A stretch of DNA of 16,513 nucleotides from Bryobacteraceae bacterium (GTDB lineage: Bacteria > Acidobacteriota > Terriglobia > Bryobacterales > Bryobacteraceae), in contig JASHQT010000163.1 of NCBI GenBank assembly GCA_030039005.1, forward strand, positions 1 through 16,513. The letters run 5' to 3'. The position numbers were made by a program, and so were the translations under genes. This document shows positions 1 to 11,501 of the stretch, one piece after another. How positions within the stretch are numbered: position 1 is the first letter of the stretch; the number at the start of each line of letters is the position of its first letter. The notes under the pieces were generated by a model. The model was not told the origin of the DNA. It did no database searches and worked only from the letters and a program-made list of their open reading frames with translations.

Positions 1-618
1 AATTTGCTGGCGCTCAATGCCGCGATTGAGGCAGCCCGCGCGGGCGAGCATGGCAAGGGGTTCGCGGTGGTGGCGGCGGAAGTGAGGAAGCTGGCCGAGC
101 GCAGCCAGAAGGCGGCTGGGGAGATCAACCAGCTTTCGTTGACCACCGTACGGGTGTCGGAGAAGGCGGGAGAGATGCTGGAAAAACTGGTGCCGGATAT
201 TCAGAAGACGGCGGAGCTGGTGCAGGAGATCACGGCGGCGTCGAAGGAGCAGGATGCCGGAGCCGAACAGATCAACAAGGCGCTGCAGCAGCTAGAGAAG
301 GTGATCCAGCAGAACGCTTCCGCCGCCGAGGAGATGGCCTCCACCACCGACGAACTCACCAGCCAGTCGGACCAGTTGATGAGCGCGCTCGGTTTCTTCC
401 GTCTCGCGGACTCCGGGCAGGCCGCGGCGTCCCACCACGCCGGCGCCAAACCGCACGCCAGGTCCGACGCCGCGCTCGGAAAACTCAAAGAGGCGGTGAC
501 GCACGCGCCCGCGACGCACACGCCGGCTCCAGCCGTAAAGAAAGCCGCCAAAAGCGGTGTGGCCTTGAAGATGCGCGAGTCGGGCGACCAGGTGGACAAG
601 GAGTTCGAGCGCTACTGA
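1..618 (+). CDS. Methyl-accepting chemotaxis protein, C-terminal part (5' end outside window)
   Basis: Cytoplasmic signalling end of a chemoreceptor, which controls the CheA kinase through CheW and is adapted by methylation. The frame is open from base 1, so sensor, membrane and HAMP parts lie upstream. The visible protein begins inside the highly conserved hairpin tip ([20 protein letters not shown], first 25 residues). A long Glu/Gln/Ala-rich coiled coil follows, returning towards the membrane, with pairs such as AAEEMAS near residue 110 that are typical of methylation sites. After about residue 135 comes a flexible Ala/Pro/His/Lys-rich tail of about 65 residues ending in EFERY. That end fits the x-[HFYW]-x-x-[HFYW] pattern of CheR/CheB tethering pentapeptides. 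cheW begins 62 bases downstream, so this is probably the operon's own receptor. The family call is very secure; the ligand cannot be known from this part. Confidence 0.96.
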   Translation, partial: NLLALNAAIEAARAGEHGKGFAVVAAEVRKLAERSQKAAGEINQLSLTTVRVSEKAGEMLEKLVPDIQKTAELVQEITAASKEQDAGAEQINKALQQLEKVIQQNASAAEEMASTTDELTSQSDQLMSALGFFRLADSGQAAASHHAGAKPHARSDAALGKLKEAVTHAPATHTPAPAVKKAAKSGVALKMRESGDQVDKEFERY

Positions 619-627
619 GTTTGCAGG

Positions 628-645
628 GTGGCCCGAGCGGGCCAC
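628..645 (+). other. Hairpin between receptor gene and cheW
   Basis: GTGGCCC (628-634) and GGGCCAC (639-645) form a perfect 7-bp stem around the loop GAGC, starting 10 bases after the receptor stop codon. No T-run follows, so full termination is unlikely. It could reduce read-through, protect the upstream mRNA 3' end, or be a cleavage site that sets different levels for receptor and CheW. No function is shown. Confidence 0.35.
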
Positions 646-667
646 GCCTGGAACTTGGGGCTTCCGG

Positions 668-674
668 AAAGGAG
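668..674 (+). promoter_or_regulatory. Ribosome binding site of cheW
   Basis: AAAGGAG lies 6 bases before the ATG at 681. The frame is open further upstream from a TTG at 621, but that start has no such site and would add 20 residues not typical of CheW, so 681 is preferred. Confidence 0.8.
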
Positions 675-680
675 ACAACT

Positions 681-1193
681 ATGAGCGCAACCGAGATCAC
701 CGAGACGCGCCAATACCTGACCTTCAAATTGGGCGACGAGGTTTTCGCCACCGACGTGGCCAAAGTGCGCGAAGTACTCGATTTTACAACCATCACCAAG
801 ATCCCACGCACACCGGACTTCATGAGCGGGGTGATCAACCTGCGTGGCAACGTGGTGCCGGTGGTGGATCTACGGCTTTGTTTCGAGATGTCCAAGACGG
901 AGAAAACCGTCAACACCTGCGTGGTGGTGGTGGAGATGATGCTGGAAGGCGAGCCGACGGTCATCGGCGCGCTGGCCGACTCGGTGGAGGAGGTCATCGA
1001 TTTGGAGCCCGAGCAGATTGAACCGGCGCCCAAAATCGGCACGCAGATCCGGACGGATTTTATCAAGGGCATGGGGAAGCGCGACGTGCAGTTCATCATG
1101 ATTCTGGATATCGATCGCATCTTTTCGGCCGAAGAGCTTTCGGCGGTGCGCAACGCCGAGCTCAACAAACCGCCGGTGGAAGTGCATGCCTGA
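681..1193 (+). CDS. cheW: CheW chemotaxis coupling protein
   Basis: Cytoplasmic scaffold that bridges the receptor tip and the P5 domain of CheA. The 170-residue product is one CheW domain of normal length. It opens with a beta-strand region (QYLTFKLGDEVFATDV, residues 11-26), continues with VREVL, and has the signature GVINLRGNVVPVVDLR at residues 50-65. The C-terminal half carries the usual GALADSVEEVIDL strand region and an ILDIDRIFS-type end, followed by about 20 extra residues. The ATG at 681 is set by a strong ribosome binding site. It lies 62 bases after the receptor gene and 52 bases before cheR, on the same strand, so co-expression is likely. There is no receiver domain, which separates it from CheV. 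Confidence 0.96.
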   Translation: MSATEITETRQYLTFKLGDEVFATDVAKVREVLDFTTITKIPRTPDFMSGVINLRGNVVPVVDLRLCFEMSKTEKTVNTCVVVVEMMLEGEPTVIGALADSVEEVIDLEPEQIEPAPKIGTQIRTDFIKGMGKRDVQFIMILDIDRIFSAEELSAVRNAELNKPPVEVHA

Positions 1194-1230
1194 GGGTGCT
1201 GCCCGAAGAGGTTGAAGGACGCGTTGGCTA

Positions 1231-1238
1231 GAGGGGAG
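1231..1238 (+). promoter_or_regulatory. Ribosome binding site of cheR (GTG start)
   Basis: GAGGGGAG lies 7 bases before the GTG at 1246 and supports that non-ATG start. No good alternative ATG exists in this frame near the start of the conserved domain. Confidence 0.7.
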
Positions 1239-1245
1239 CGAGAGC

Positions 1246-2099
1246 GTGCCTGCAACAAGTGCAAGTGCGAGCAAAGACAGCCTCTCGCACGCCGATTTCG
1301 AGAGGCTGCGCCGCCTCATTTACGACGAGTGCGGCATCCGTCTTGGGCCGGACAAGAAAACGATGCTGGAGATACGCCTCAAACGCCGTTTGAAAAGCCT
1401 GGACGTGTCCTCCCTGCGCGACTACTGCGAACGCGTATTTGCGAGCGAAGGGGGGAGAGGCGAAGTCATACACCTGATCGACGTCGTGACGACGAATAAA
1501 ACCGACTTCTTCCGCGAGGCCGGTCATTTCGAGTATCTCGCGTCGAAAGCTCTTCCGGATTTGGCCGGCCGCTACGGCGCCAGCCGCAACGCGCTGGTGT
1601 GGAGCGCGGGCTGCTCGACCGGAGAAGAGCCGTACACGCTGGCGATCGTGTTGAGCGAATACGCGCAAAGCGCACCAGGATTTCGCTTTCGCGTGCTGGC
1701 CACCGATATCTCCACCGAAGTGCTCGAGAAGGCGCGGCTGGGTATCTTCAAGCGCGAAGTAGTGAAACCGGTGCCCGCAGCCTTACAACGGACGTATTTT
1801 ATGCGCAGCCGGGATCGCGAGTCGGATCTGGTGCGTGTGGTTCCGGAGCTGCGCGCGCTGATCGACTTCGAGCGCTTGAATTTGATGGACGCCGATTTCG
1901 AGCTGCCGCAGGCGCCGGAGATCATCTTTTGCCGGAACGTGATCATTTATTTCGACCGGCCTACTCAGGAGCGGCTATTGCAGAAACTAACGAGGCGTCT
2001 GGCGCCGGGAGGCTATTTCTTCGCTGGACATTCCGAGTCCCTGCAAAACATGGATCTACCTTTGACGGCCGTTGCGCCATCGGCCTACCGGAAGGTGGG

Positions 2100-2103
<4 letters not shown>
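1246..2103 (+). CDS. cheR: CheR chemoreceptor glutamate methyltransferase
   Basis: Uses S-adenosylmethionine to methylate glutamates in the receptor's coiled coil during adaptation. The 285 residues match the usual length. The N-terminal helical CheR domain covers about residues 14-75, and TNKTDFFR at 83-90 is a family hallmark. The SAM-binding fold shows GCSTGEEPYT at 122-131, ATDIS at 152-156 with the acidic residue expected to contact the ribose, and CRNVIIYF at 229-236. GHSESL at 261-266 is the typical ending. The beta-subdomain that binds receptor pentapeptides in some CheR proteins should lie between about 165 and 205. The start is GTG. The stop overlaps the cheD start (ATGA), which implies translational coupling. 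Confidence 0.96.
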
Positions 2104-3715
<1,612 letters not shown>

Positions 3716-3736
3716 CCGGAGCGTCATTCGCTTCGG
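3716..3736 (+). terminator. Possible terminator hairpin after cheB
   Basis: CCGGAGCG (3716-3723) and CGCTTCGG (3729-3736) can form an 8-bp stem with one G-U pair around the loop TCATT, directly after the cheB stop codon. No T-run follows, so it is not a textbook intrinsic terminator, but its position at the operon end is suitable. Confidence 0.4.
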
Positions 3737-3751
3737 GTCCAAACGCTGTTC

Positions 3752-3757
3752 TATACT
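3752..3757 (+). promoter_or_regulatory. Possible -10 box upstream of the aldolase gene
   Basis: TATACT matches the sigma70 -10 consensus in five of six positions and lies 28 bases before the ATG at 3785. GGAGG follows at 3769-3773 as a ribosome binding site, at a rather long distance (11 bases). The best -35-like sequence, TTCGCT at 3727-3732, is 19 bases away and poor. The call rests on the -10 box and its position. Confidence 0.35.
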
Positions 3758-3784
3758 CGATGGGAATCGGAGGTCACCGCGTCG

Positions 3785-4435
3785 ATGACGAAGGCGGAAG
3801 TTCGCGCACGAATCGAGCAGCTCGCCATTATCCCGGCGGTTCGGGCCGCCACACCGGACGACGCGCTGTTCGCCGCCGAAGCCGTGAGCGACGGCGGTCT
3901 TCCCATCGTGGAACTCACCATGACGGTGCCCCAAGCCACGGAGATCATAGCGCACCTGGTGAAGAAGCACCCGCGCATGATCGTTGGCGCCGGGACGGTT
4001 CTGGACCTGGAGACTGCGCGCGCGTGCCTGGCGGCCGGGGCGAAATTCATCACCAGTCCGGGCCTGGATTTGGAAATCGTGGCTTTCACCGTGCAGGCGG
4101 GCGTCATCGCCATGCCCGGGGCGATGACGCCGAGCGAGATCATCGCGGCGCACAAAGCCGGCGCCGATTTCGTCAAAATCTTTCCCTGTGCGCAAGTGGG
4201 CGGTGTGGACTATCTACGGGCCCTAAAGGCTCCGTTTCCCCACATCGCCTTCGTGGCCGCGGGCGGCGTGAATCAGCAAACGGCAGGCAACTACCTGGCC
4301 GCGGGCGCGGCCGCCGTCGGCATTGGGGCTGACCTGATTCCGCCGCGCGCCATCGCGGTTCGCGAGGACGGGTGGATTCGGGAGCTAGCGCGGAGATACG
4401 TCAAGACCGTGCAATACGTGCGCCAACCCAATTAG
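3785..4435 (+). CDS. KDPG/KHG-type aldolase (class I, Eda family)
   Basis: Class I aldolase that would split 2-keto-3-deoxy-6-phosphogluconate or a related 2-keto acid into pyruvate and an aldehyde through a lysine Schiff base. The 216-residue single barrel has the family marks in order: PAVR near 17-20, catalytic Glu E43 in VELTM, VGAGTV at 67-72, SPG at 91-93, MPGAMTPSE at 110-118, the Schiff-base lysine K131 in FVKIFP, and an AAGGVN phosphate-binding strand near 161-166. All key residues are present. There is no edd, kinase or sugar-acid gene beside it, so whether it acts in the Entner-Doudoroff pathway or on galactonate/uronate intermediates is open. Its stop codon overlaps, in the opposite direction, the end of the decayed remnant on the other strand. 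Confidence 0.93.
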   Translation: MTKAEVRARIEQLAIIPAVRAATPDDALFAAEAVSDGGLPIVELTMTVPQATEIIAHLVKKHPRMIVGAGTVLDLETARACLAAGAKFITSPGLDLEIVAFTVQAGVIAMPGAMTPSEIIAAHKAGADFVKIFPCAQVGGVDYLRALKAPFPHIAFVAAGGVNQQTAGNYLAAGAAAVGIGADLIPPRAIAVREDGWIRELARRYVKTVQYVRQPN

Positions 4436-4694
4436 TTTGGGTTGGCCGCGACGATCTCATCGATTTTCGCCATCTTGCCGTTTGCAAGGTGAACCACTGG
4501 ACGCCGCGCACGCGATAGGACTGGCCTAGCCAGCGAATCCTCAACTGCACGTCATCGGTGACCGAACGGCCGAAGGTATCGAAATCGCCCTGGATGATGG
4601 CGTGGAAAACTACATGCAGAATGGTCGGCGGCGCTCCGCGATCCCGCGATGCGGCGGCGCCGTTTGTGCGCGCGGTCCAGGTGCACAGAATACC
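4432..4694 (-). pseudogene. Decayed NTF2/SnoaL-like protein remnant
   Basis: Translating the minus strand by hand gives one frame (about 4694-4496) that reads like a small NTF2/SnoaL domain: TILHVVFHAIIQGDFDTFG, followed by SVTDDVQLRI. It then shifts by one base near 4494-4500 into another frame reading VHLANGKMAKIDEIVAANPN and a stop at 4434-4432. Both halves are typical of such domains (first helix and first strand; last strand). No ATG, GTG or TTG precedes the first half: the frame runs back into the ligA stop. The total of about 85 codons is well below the usual 110-140, so the middle or the N terminus is also missing. A sequencing error could explain the shift but not the missing start. 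The original function is unknown. The family call is from pattern memory, not a search. Confidence 0.55.
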
Positions 4695-8388
<3,694 letters not shown>

Positions 8389-8445
8389 GTACTTACTATG
8401 GCACTACGGCCGACGACGTTGCACCGGCGTCCCCAGAGATGACTA

Positions 8446-9267
8446 TTACTGCGCCCAGGTGCAGGAGAAACTGGTCCCGTCGCTCGAAAGGGCTGAGCAC
8501 GTGGAGGTCTGGGGACTGCTGGAGCTTCCCACTTTGTTGATTTCGACCTGATTCACCCCCAGGAAACTTCCAATAGCTCCGCTGTTGGAGGAGTCCGTGG
8601 CGTAATTCGTGTAGAGCACATGTGTGCTGTCGTAACCGAAGAGGCCGGTTCCGAAATCGGCCAAGGGCAAAATGCCGTTGGAGTTGGTGCAGCAGGGGGC
8701 TTCCGCGATCCATTCAGCCGAAGAGCGCGCGGCTCCCCGAACCGTAGAGCTCGTGCTATACGAGCGGCCGGTGGTGACATTCGTAATTGTCGCGGTGAAT
8801 CGAGTGCCGCTGTAAACTACCGACGCCGAAATCACATTCCCGGCGCTGACGGGCACGGTGAGGATTTCGTACATCGGATTGGGATAGAACTCAAACCACG
8901 CAAAATAGCCGGCCTGGGCGCCGGCACAGTAAGCCAATGTTCCGGTTTGCTCGACGGAGTTCGAGTTATAGCCGTCCAGGCCAACCCAAAACGCCGCGTA
9001 TTGATCGCCTTTGACGCCTGTACAATTGACCGCTGGCACAATCCAGGAAGCCTGAGCCGAAGTGAATGAGGAGCCGGTGACGGCGTAACCGCTCCAGTTG
9101 GTGCTCTCGGCGGTGCCATTGCCGGGCTCAAACTTGTCGCGGATCAGGTGCGAGTGATGCGGTGCGACCTTCACCCTGGCGTCGGGCGAAAAGCTATTGC
9201 TCTCAAATTGAGCGAAGGCAGGTAAGAAGGTGAGCGCACCCAGCAGTACGAAACGTGTCAAGAGCAT
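8446..9267 (-). CDS. Secreted G1-family glutamic endopeptidase (eqolisin)
   Basis: Acid-acting secreted endopeptidase using a Gln/Glu pair. The 273-residue product begins with a signal peptide (about 1-19, ending PAFAQ). A propeptide-like stretch to about residue 52 is followed by the catalytic beta-sandwich. Family motifs are STNWSGYAV at 55-63, FWVGLDG at 93-99, catalytic Gln Q107 in VEQTG, AWFEFYP at 123-129 and catalytic Glu E185 in SAEWIAE. Several Cys (82, 114, 192, 193) could form disulfides. A Ser-rich tail closes the protein with SCTWAQ. The start at 9267 has a good ribosome binding site. Such enzymes are best known from fungi but occur in some bacteria. Beside the amidohydrolase it may serve digestion of external protein. 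Confidence 0.9.
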   Translation of the reverse strand: MLLTRFVLLGALTFLPAFAQFESNSFSPDARVKVAPHHSHLIRDKFEPGNGTAESTNWSGYAVTGSSFTSAQASWIVPAVNCTGVKGDQYAAFWVGLDGYNSNSVEQTGTLAYCAGAQAGYFAWFEFYPNPMYEILTVPVSAGNVISASVVYSGTRFTATITNVTTGRSYSTSSTVRGAARSSAEWIAEAPCCTNSNGILPLADFGTGLFGYDSTHVLYTNYATDSSNSGAIGSFLGVNQVEINKVGSSSSPQTSTCSALSSDGTSFSCTWAQ

Positions 9268-9274
9268 CTATGGC

Positions 9275-9282
9275 TTCTCCTC
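9275..9282 (-). promoter_or_regulatory. Ribosome binding site of the G1 peptidase gene
   Basis: On the minus strand GAGGAGAA ends 7 bases before the ATG at 9267 and fixes the start. The rest of the 279-base gap to 9547 holds a strong hairpin (9479-9506) and no gene that I can support; no clear -35/-10 pair stood out. Confidence 0.7.
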
Positions 9283-9478
9283 GAAACGGAACTGTTGTGG
9301 TTTTGGATGAGCGCGCAGTCTGACGATGCGGACTCAAGATTCCCGGAAGGCGAGAAAGATGGTCCTTCAGACTCCTTACTTGCACCAAAATCCAAATGAA
9401 CGATTGGAAGGAGTATACGGTGTCGCCGAGGGAATTGGAATCGGAGAATCGCCTGATGCGCGGACTACAGTGCTAAGG

Positions 9479-9506
9479 GCGTCTCCGCCACGAGAAGCGG
9501 AGACGC
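9479..9506 (-). terminator. Strong GC-rich hairpin downstream of the small exported protein gene
   Basis: GCGTCTCCGC (9479-9488) and GCGGAGACGC (9497-9506) form a perfect 10-bp stem with the 8-base loop CACGAGAA. It lies about 40 bases after the stop of the gene ending at 9547 and upstream of the G1 peptidase gene, so it could end the first transcript or protect its 3' end. No T-run follows on the minus strand, so it may rely on Rho or act only as a barrier to nucleases. Confidence 0.5.
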
Positions 9507-9546
9507 GCCGGAACCTTCGAGGATTGGACCAACGGGGTCGGATTGC

Positions 9547-10068
9547 TTAGTGCGCGCCCGGGCTATTCACGACGATCGGGTTACCGACTAAAGCCGTACC
9601 GGTCGCCGAGTTGCCCAGATAGACGTGCGTCACGCCGGTGGAACTATCGAAAGTCTCCAACGAGAAAACCAGCGAGCAAAGCGCCGCCGAGGGCAGCGAG
9701 CGCGTCAACTGGACGCTCGCCACGAACTCGCCCCGAACATCGGACGACGCGAGCTGAAGCTGGCTGAACGTCAGTGGTATGGAAGTCACCTGAGAGCCGG
9801 TGGTGGTGAAGCTGGTGGGCTTCCCGATCACGGAGCCGCTCGCGTTAGTAAAGGTGACCGTACCGGTGCACGCGGGAGCCTCCGAGGCGCTGGAGGTGCT
9901 GGTGGAGGTGGGCATCGGTGCGATATTGACCAGGTTGATCTGAGCGGTTTCGGTGCTGGCCAATCCCACCGGGGGAAAATTGTAATCGCGCGTAAAGGTA
10001 GCGGACGTCTGTCCGAACGCACAGGCGCCGAATACGGATGCTATTACGAAAAGACTTCCGATTTTCAT
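9547..10068 (-). CDS. Small exported protein of unknown function
   Basis: 173 residues with a signal peptide (about 1-20, ending FGACAFGQ; the cysteine there is a poor lipobox). The mature part is low in charge and rich in Ser, Thr, Val and Ala, with a Thr/Ser run at about 54-63. It is predicted to be mostly beta strand by its alternating pattern. Two cysteines (C67 in PACTGTV and C131 in ALCSLVF) could pair. DYNFPPVGLASTETAQINLV at about 28-47 and SLETFDSSTGVTHVY at 136-150 resemble small exported proteins that I remember as recurrent in Solibacter-like genomes; none has a function known to me. The start has a good ribosome binding site, and a hairpin follows the gene. It appears to be transcribed alone. 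Confidence 0.75.
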   Translation of the reverse strand: MKIGSLFVIASVFGACAFGQTSATFTRDYNFPPVGLASTETAQINLVNIAPMPTSTSTSSASEAPACTGTVTFTNASGSVIGKPTSFTTTGSQVTSIPLTFSQLQLASSDVRGEFVASVQLTRSLPSAALCSLVFSLETFDSSTGVTHVYLGNSATGTALVGNPIVVNSPGAH

Positions 10069-10075
10069 ATATAGA

Positions 10076-10081
10076 CTCCTC
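10076..10081 (-). promoter_or_regulatory. Ribosome binding site of the small exported protein gene
   Basis: GAGGAG on the minus strand lies 7 bases before the ATG at 10068, supporting this start in front of the signal peptide. Confidence 0.75.
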
Positions 10082-10183
10082 TGTCAACGGCTTTAATCAA
10101 GCCTTCATAGTGGGACGCCGCAGCCAGCGAATCGGTTTACAGCGAACCGTACCTTAGCTCGGTCGCCGGGCCGTTCTTACCGC

Positions 10184-11029
10184 TTAGCGCGGGCCACCAA
10201 ACATGTGTTTGGGGTCCTTGTTGTTGTCCTGGCACAGATACTCGTACAGTTCCTGATTAGGCTGCCAGCGGATGATCCAGCCCCCGGTCCAGGGCTGGGT
10301 ATAAGCGCCCGGATCGTCGACGGTGGCCTGGTATTTCAGCGTGTTGTAGTCGGTGCGGGTGAAGCGCTCGATCAGGTGCAGGGCTTCGGTATGCGGGATG
10401 CCCTCGCGGGTTAGCCAGAATCGTTCGTTGAAGCCGATCGTATCCACCACCAGGGTGTCGCCGTCCCAGTGGCCGACGGAATGGCCGAAGAATGTGGGAT
10501 CCAAGTTCTGGGGATGCAGCCGGCCGTCCATGTAAATCACACGCCAAGTGTGCGGGCCGCCCACCTCGATCATGTAGATGCGCTTCTCTTCGGGCACCTG
10601 GACGAACTCGAATCCGTACGGGGTATGAAACAGGCGCGGGCCGCCGGAAGGGAGGCACCGCGTGTGCGGGTCGTCCTTGGTGGTGGTGGCTTGGCGGTAG
10701 TTGTAAAGAGCGCGAGCCCAGGGGAGGAACGGAACCTCGCTGACCTTGAGATTGGTGGGCAGGTTCATGCGCGGGTTGTCGATGCCGTGGGCATTGGTGG
10801 CGAGAGTGGATCCTGCATTGCCTTCCCAGACGCCTTTTTCGCCGGGCAACGGTCCAAGATTGACGCGGCCGTCGGGCCAGTGCGGGGTTGGACGCGCGGG
10901 GCCGGTGTCGCGCCTGGTGTCGAGCCGTCCGCCGTTCAAGCCGGGCGACGGTTCCTCCTGCGCGGCGGCCGTGCTCGCGAGCGCGAGCGCGATTCCAGCG
11001 ATTCCGATAATTCGAAGCACAAACTGCAT
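10184..11029 (-). CDS. Exported protein with a GHWDGD-motif domain, unknown function (split copy)
   Basis: 281 residues. A signal peptide (about 1-23, ending STAAAQ) predicts export. The mature protein has HWPDGRVNLGP at 50-60, a CLPSGGPR segment with C125, EVGGPHTWRVIYMDGR at about 155-170, FGHSVGHWDGDTLVVDT at 181-197, GFNERFWL, PHTEALHLIERF at 212-223, a TVDDPGAYTQPW segment, and YLCQDNN with C266 near the end. It is clearly homologous along its length to the C-terminal two thirds of the fusion protein at 11502-12653; both Cys and most His/Trp positions are kept. I know the family as a widespread, often multi-copy set of hypothetical proteins in soil bacteria without assigned activity. It starts 11 bases after the DUF6152 gene with no clear ribosome binding site, so translational coupling is likely. 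Last gene of the block. Confidence 0.85.
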   Translation of the reverse strand: MQFVLRIIGIAGIALALASTAAAQEEPSPGLNGGRLDTRRDTGPARPTPHWPDGRVNLGPLPGEKGVWEGNAGSTLATNAHGIDNPRMNLPTNLKVSEVPFLPWARALYNYRQATTTKDDPHTRCLPSGGPRLFHTPYGFEFVQVPEEKRIYMIEVGGPHTWRVIYMDGRLHPQNLDPTFFGHSVGHWDGDTLVVDTIGFNERFWLTREGIPHTEALHLIERFTRTDYNTLKYQATVDDPGAYTQPWTGGWIIRWQPNQELYEYLCQDNNKDPKHMFGGPR

Positions 11030-11040
11030 GGTGCGTGGCT

Positions 11041-11457
11041 TTACGGGTTGGCCTTTTCGGGCGCCTTTTCGCTGGAGGCCGCGCCCAGCTTCTTGCCGGT
11101 GGAAGCCATGGTGACTGAACGTGCGTTGGCCTGCTTGCTCCCATCCTTGGCGAGCGTTCCCTCGACGATCACTTCATCGCCGACCTTCATGGTGTTGCGC
11201 GTCCAGCCGCTGCGCTCCAAGCCGTTGGGTGGCCCCATTTCGAGCGCCCAATTGGCGATGTTGCCGCTGTCGTCGGTCACATCGAGATAGAAATAGACGT
11301 GCGGATTCATCCATTCCACCTTAGTGACGATGCCGCGTAGCGTGACCGGCTTTTTGCTGTCATACTCGGCGGAAAACGAATGGTGCGCGGCGGCCGGCGC
11401 CACCAGAAGGACTAAGCCCAAAACAATTGGGAATAAATTGCGTGCGATAGATTTCAT
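11041..11457 (-). CDS. Exported DUF6152-family protein (split copy)
   Basis: 138 residues from the ATG at 11457, chosen for its ribosome binding site and signal peptide (about 1-24, ending APAAA). Cleavage there would leave a mature N terminus starting His-His (HHSFSAEYD). The rest is a small beta-rich domain: PVTLRGIVTKVEWMNPHVYF at about 37-56, LDVTDDSGNIANW, then GDEVIVEG and a Lys/Ala tail. These marks fit DUF6152, whose function is unknown. It matches the N-terminal third of the fusion protein upstream (AHH, VTLRGIVT, EW-NPH, SG-IANW). A longer frame from a GTG at 11505 would overlap the fusion gene's stop and lacks a signal-peptide start, so it is rejected. The gene lies 44 bases after the fusion gene. 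Confidence 0.88.
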   Translation of the reverse strand: MKSIARNLFPIVLGLVLLVAPAAAHHSFSAEYDSKKPVTLRGIVTKVEWMNPHVYFYLDVTDDSGNIANWALEMGPPNGLERSGWTRNTMKVGDEVIVEGTLAKDGSKQANARSVTMASTGKKLGAASSEKAPEKANP

Positions 11458-11461
11458 CGAG

Positions 11462-11468
11462 CCCTCCC
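11462..11468 (-). promoter_or_regulatory. Ribosome binding site of the DUF6152 gene
   Basis: GGGAGGG on the minus strand ends 4 bases before the ATG at 11457. It decides this start over the upstream GTG at 11505. Confidence 0.75.
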
Positions 11469-11501
11469 CACCTGCCAAATCATTATATGTGAATCTCCTT
11501 A

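Noticed and set aside
1599..2099. Upstream extension of the CheD frame inside cheR
   Set aside because: The extension overlaps most of cheR in another frame and has no CheD homology; the ATG at 2100/2103 with AAGGTGG before it fits the known length of CheD.
10089..10103. Short inverted repeat GGCTT/AAGCC upstream of the small exported protein gene
   Set aside because: A 5-bp stem is too weak to call a terminator or operator.
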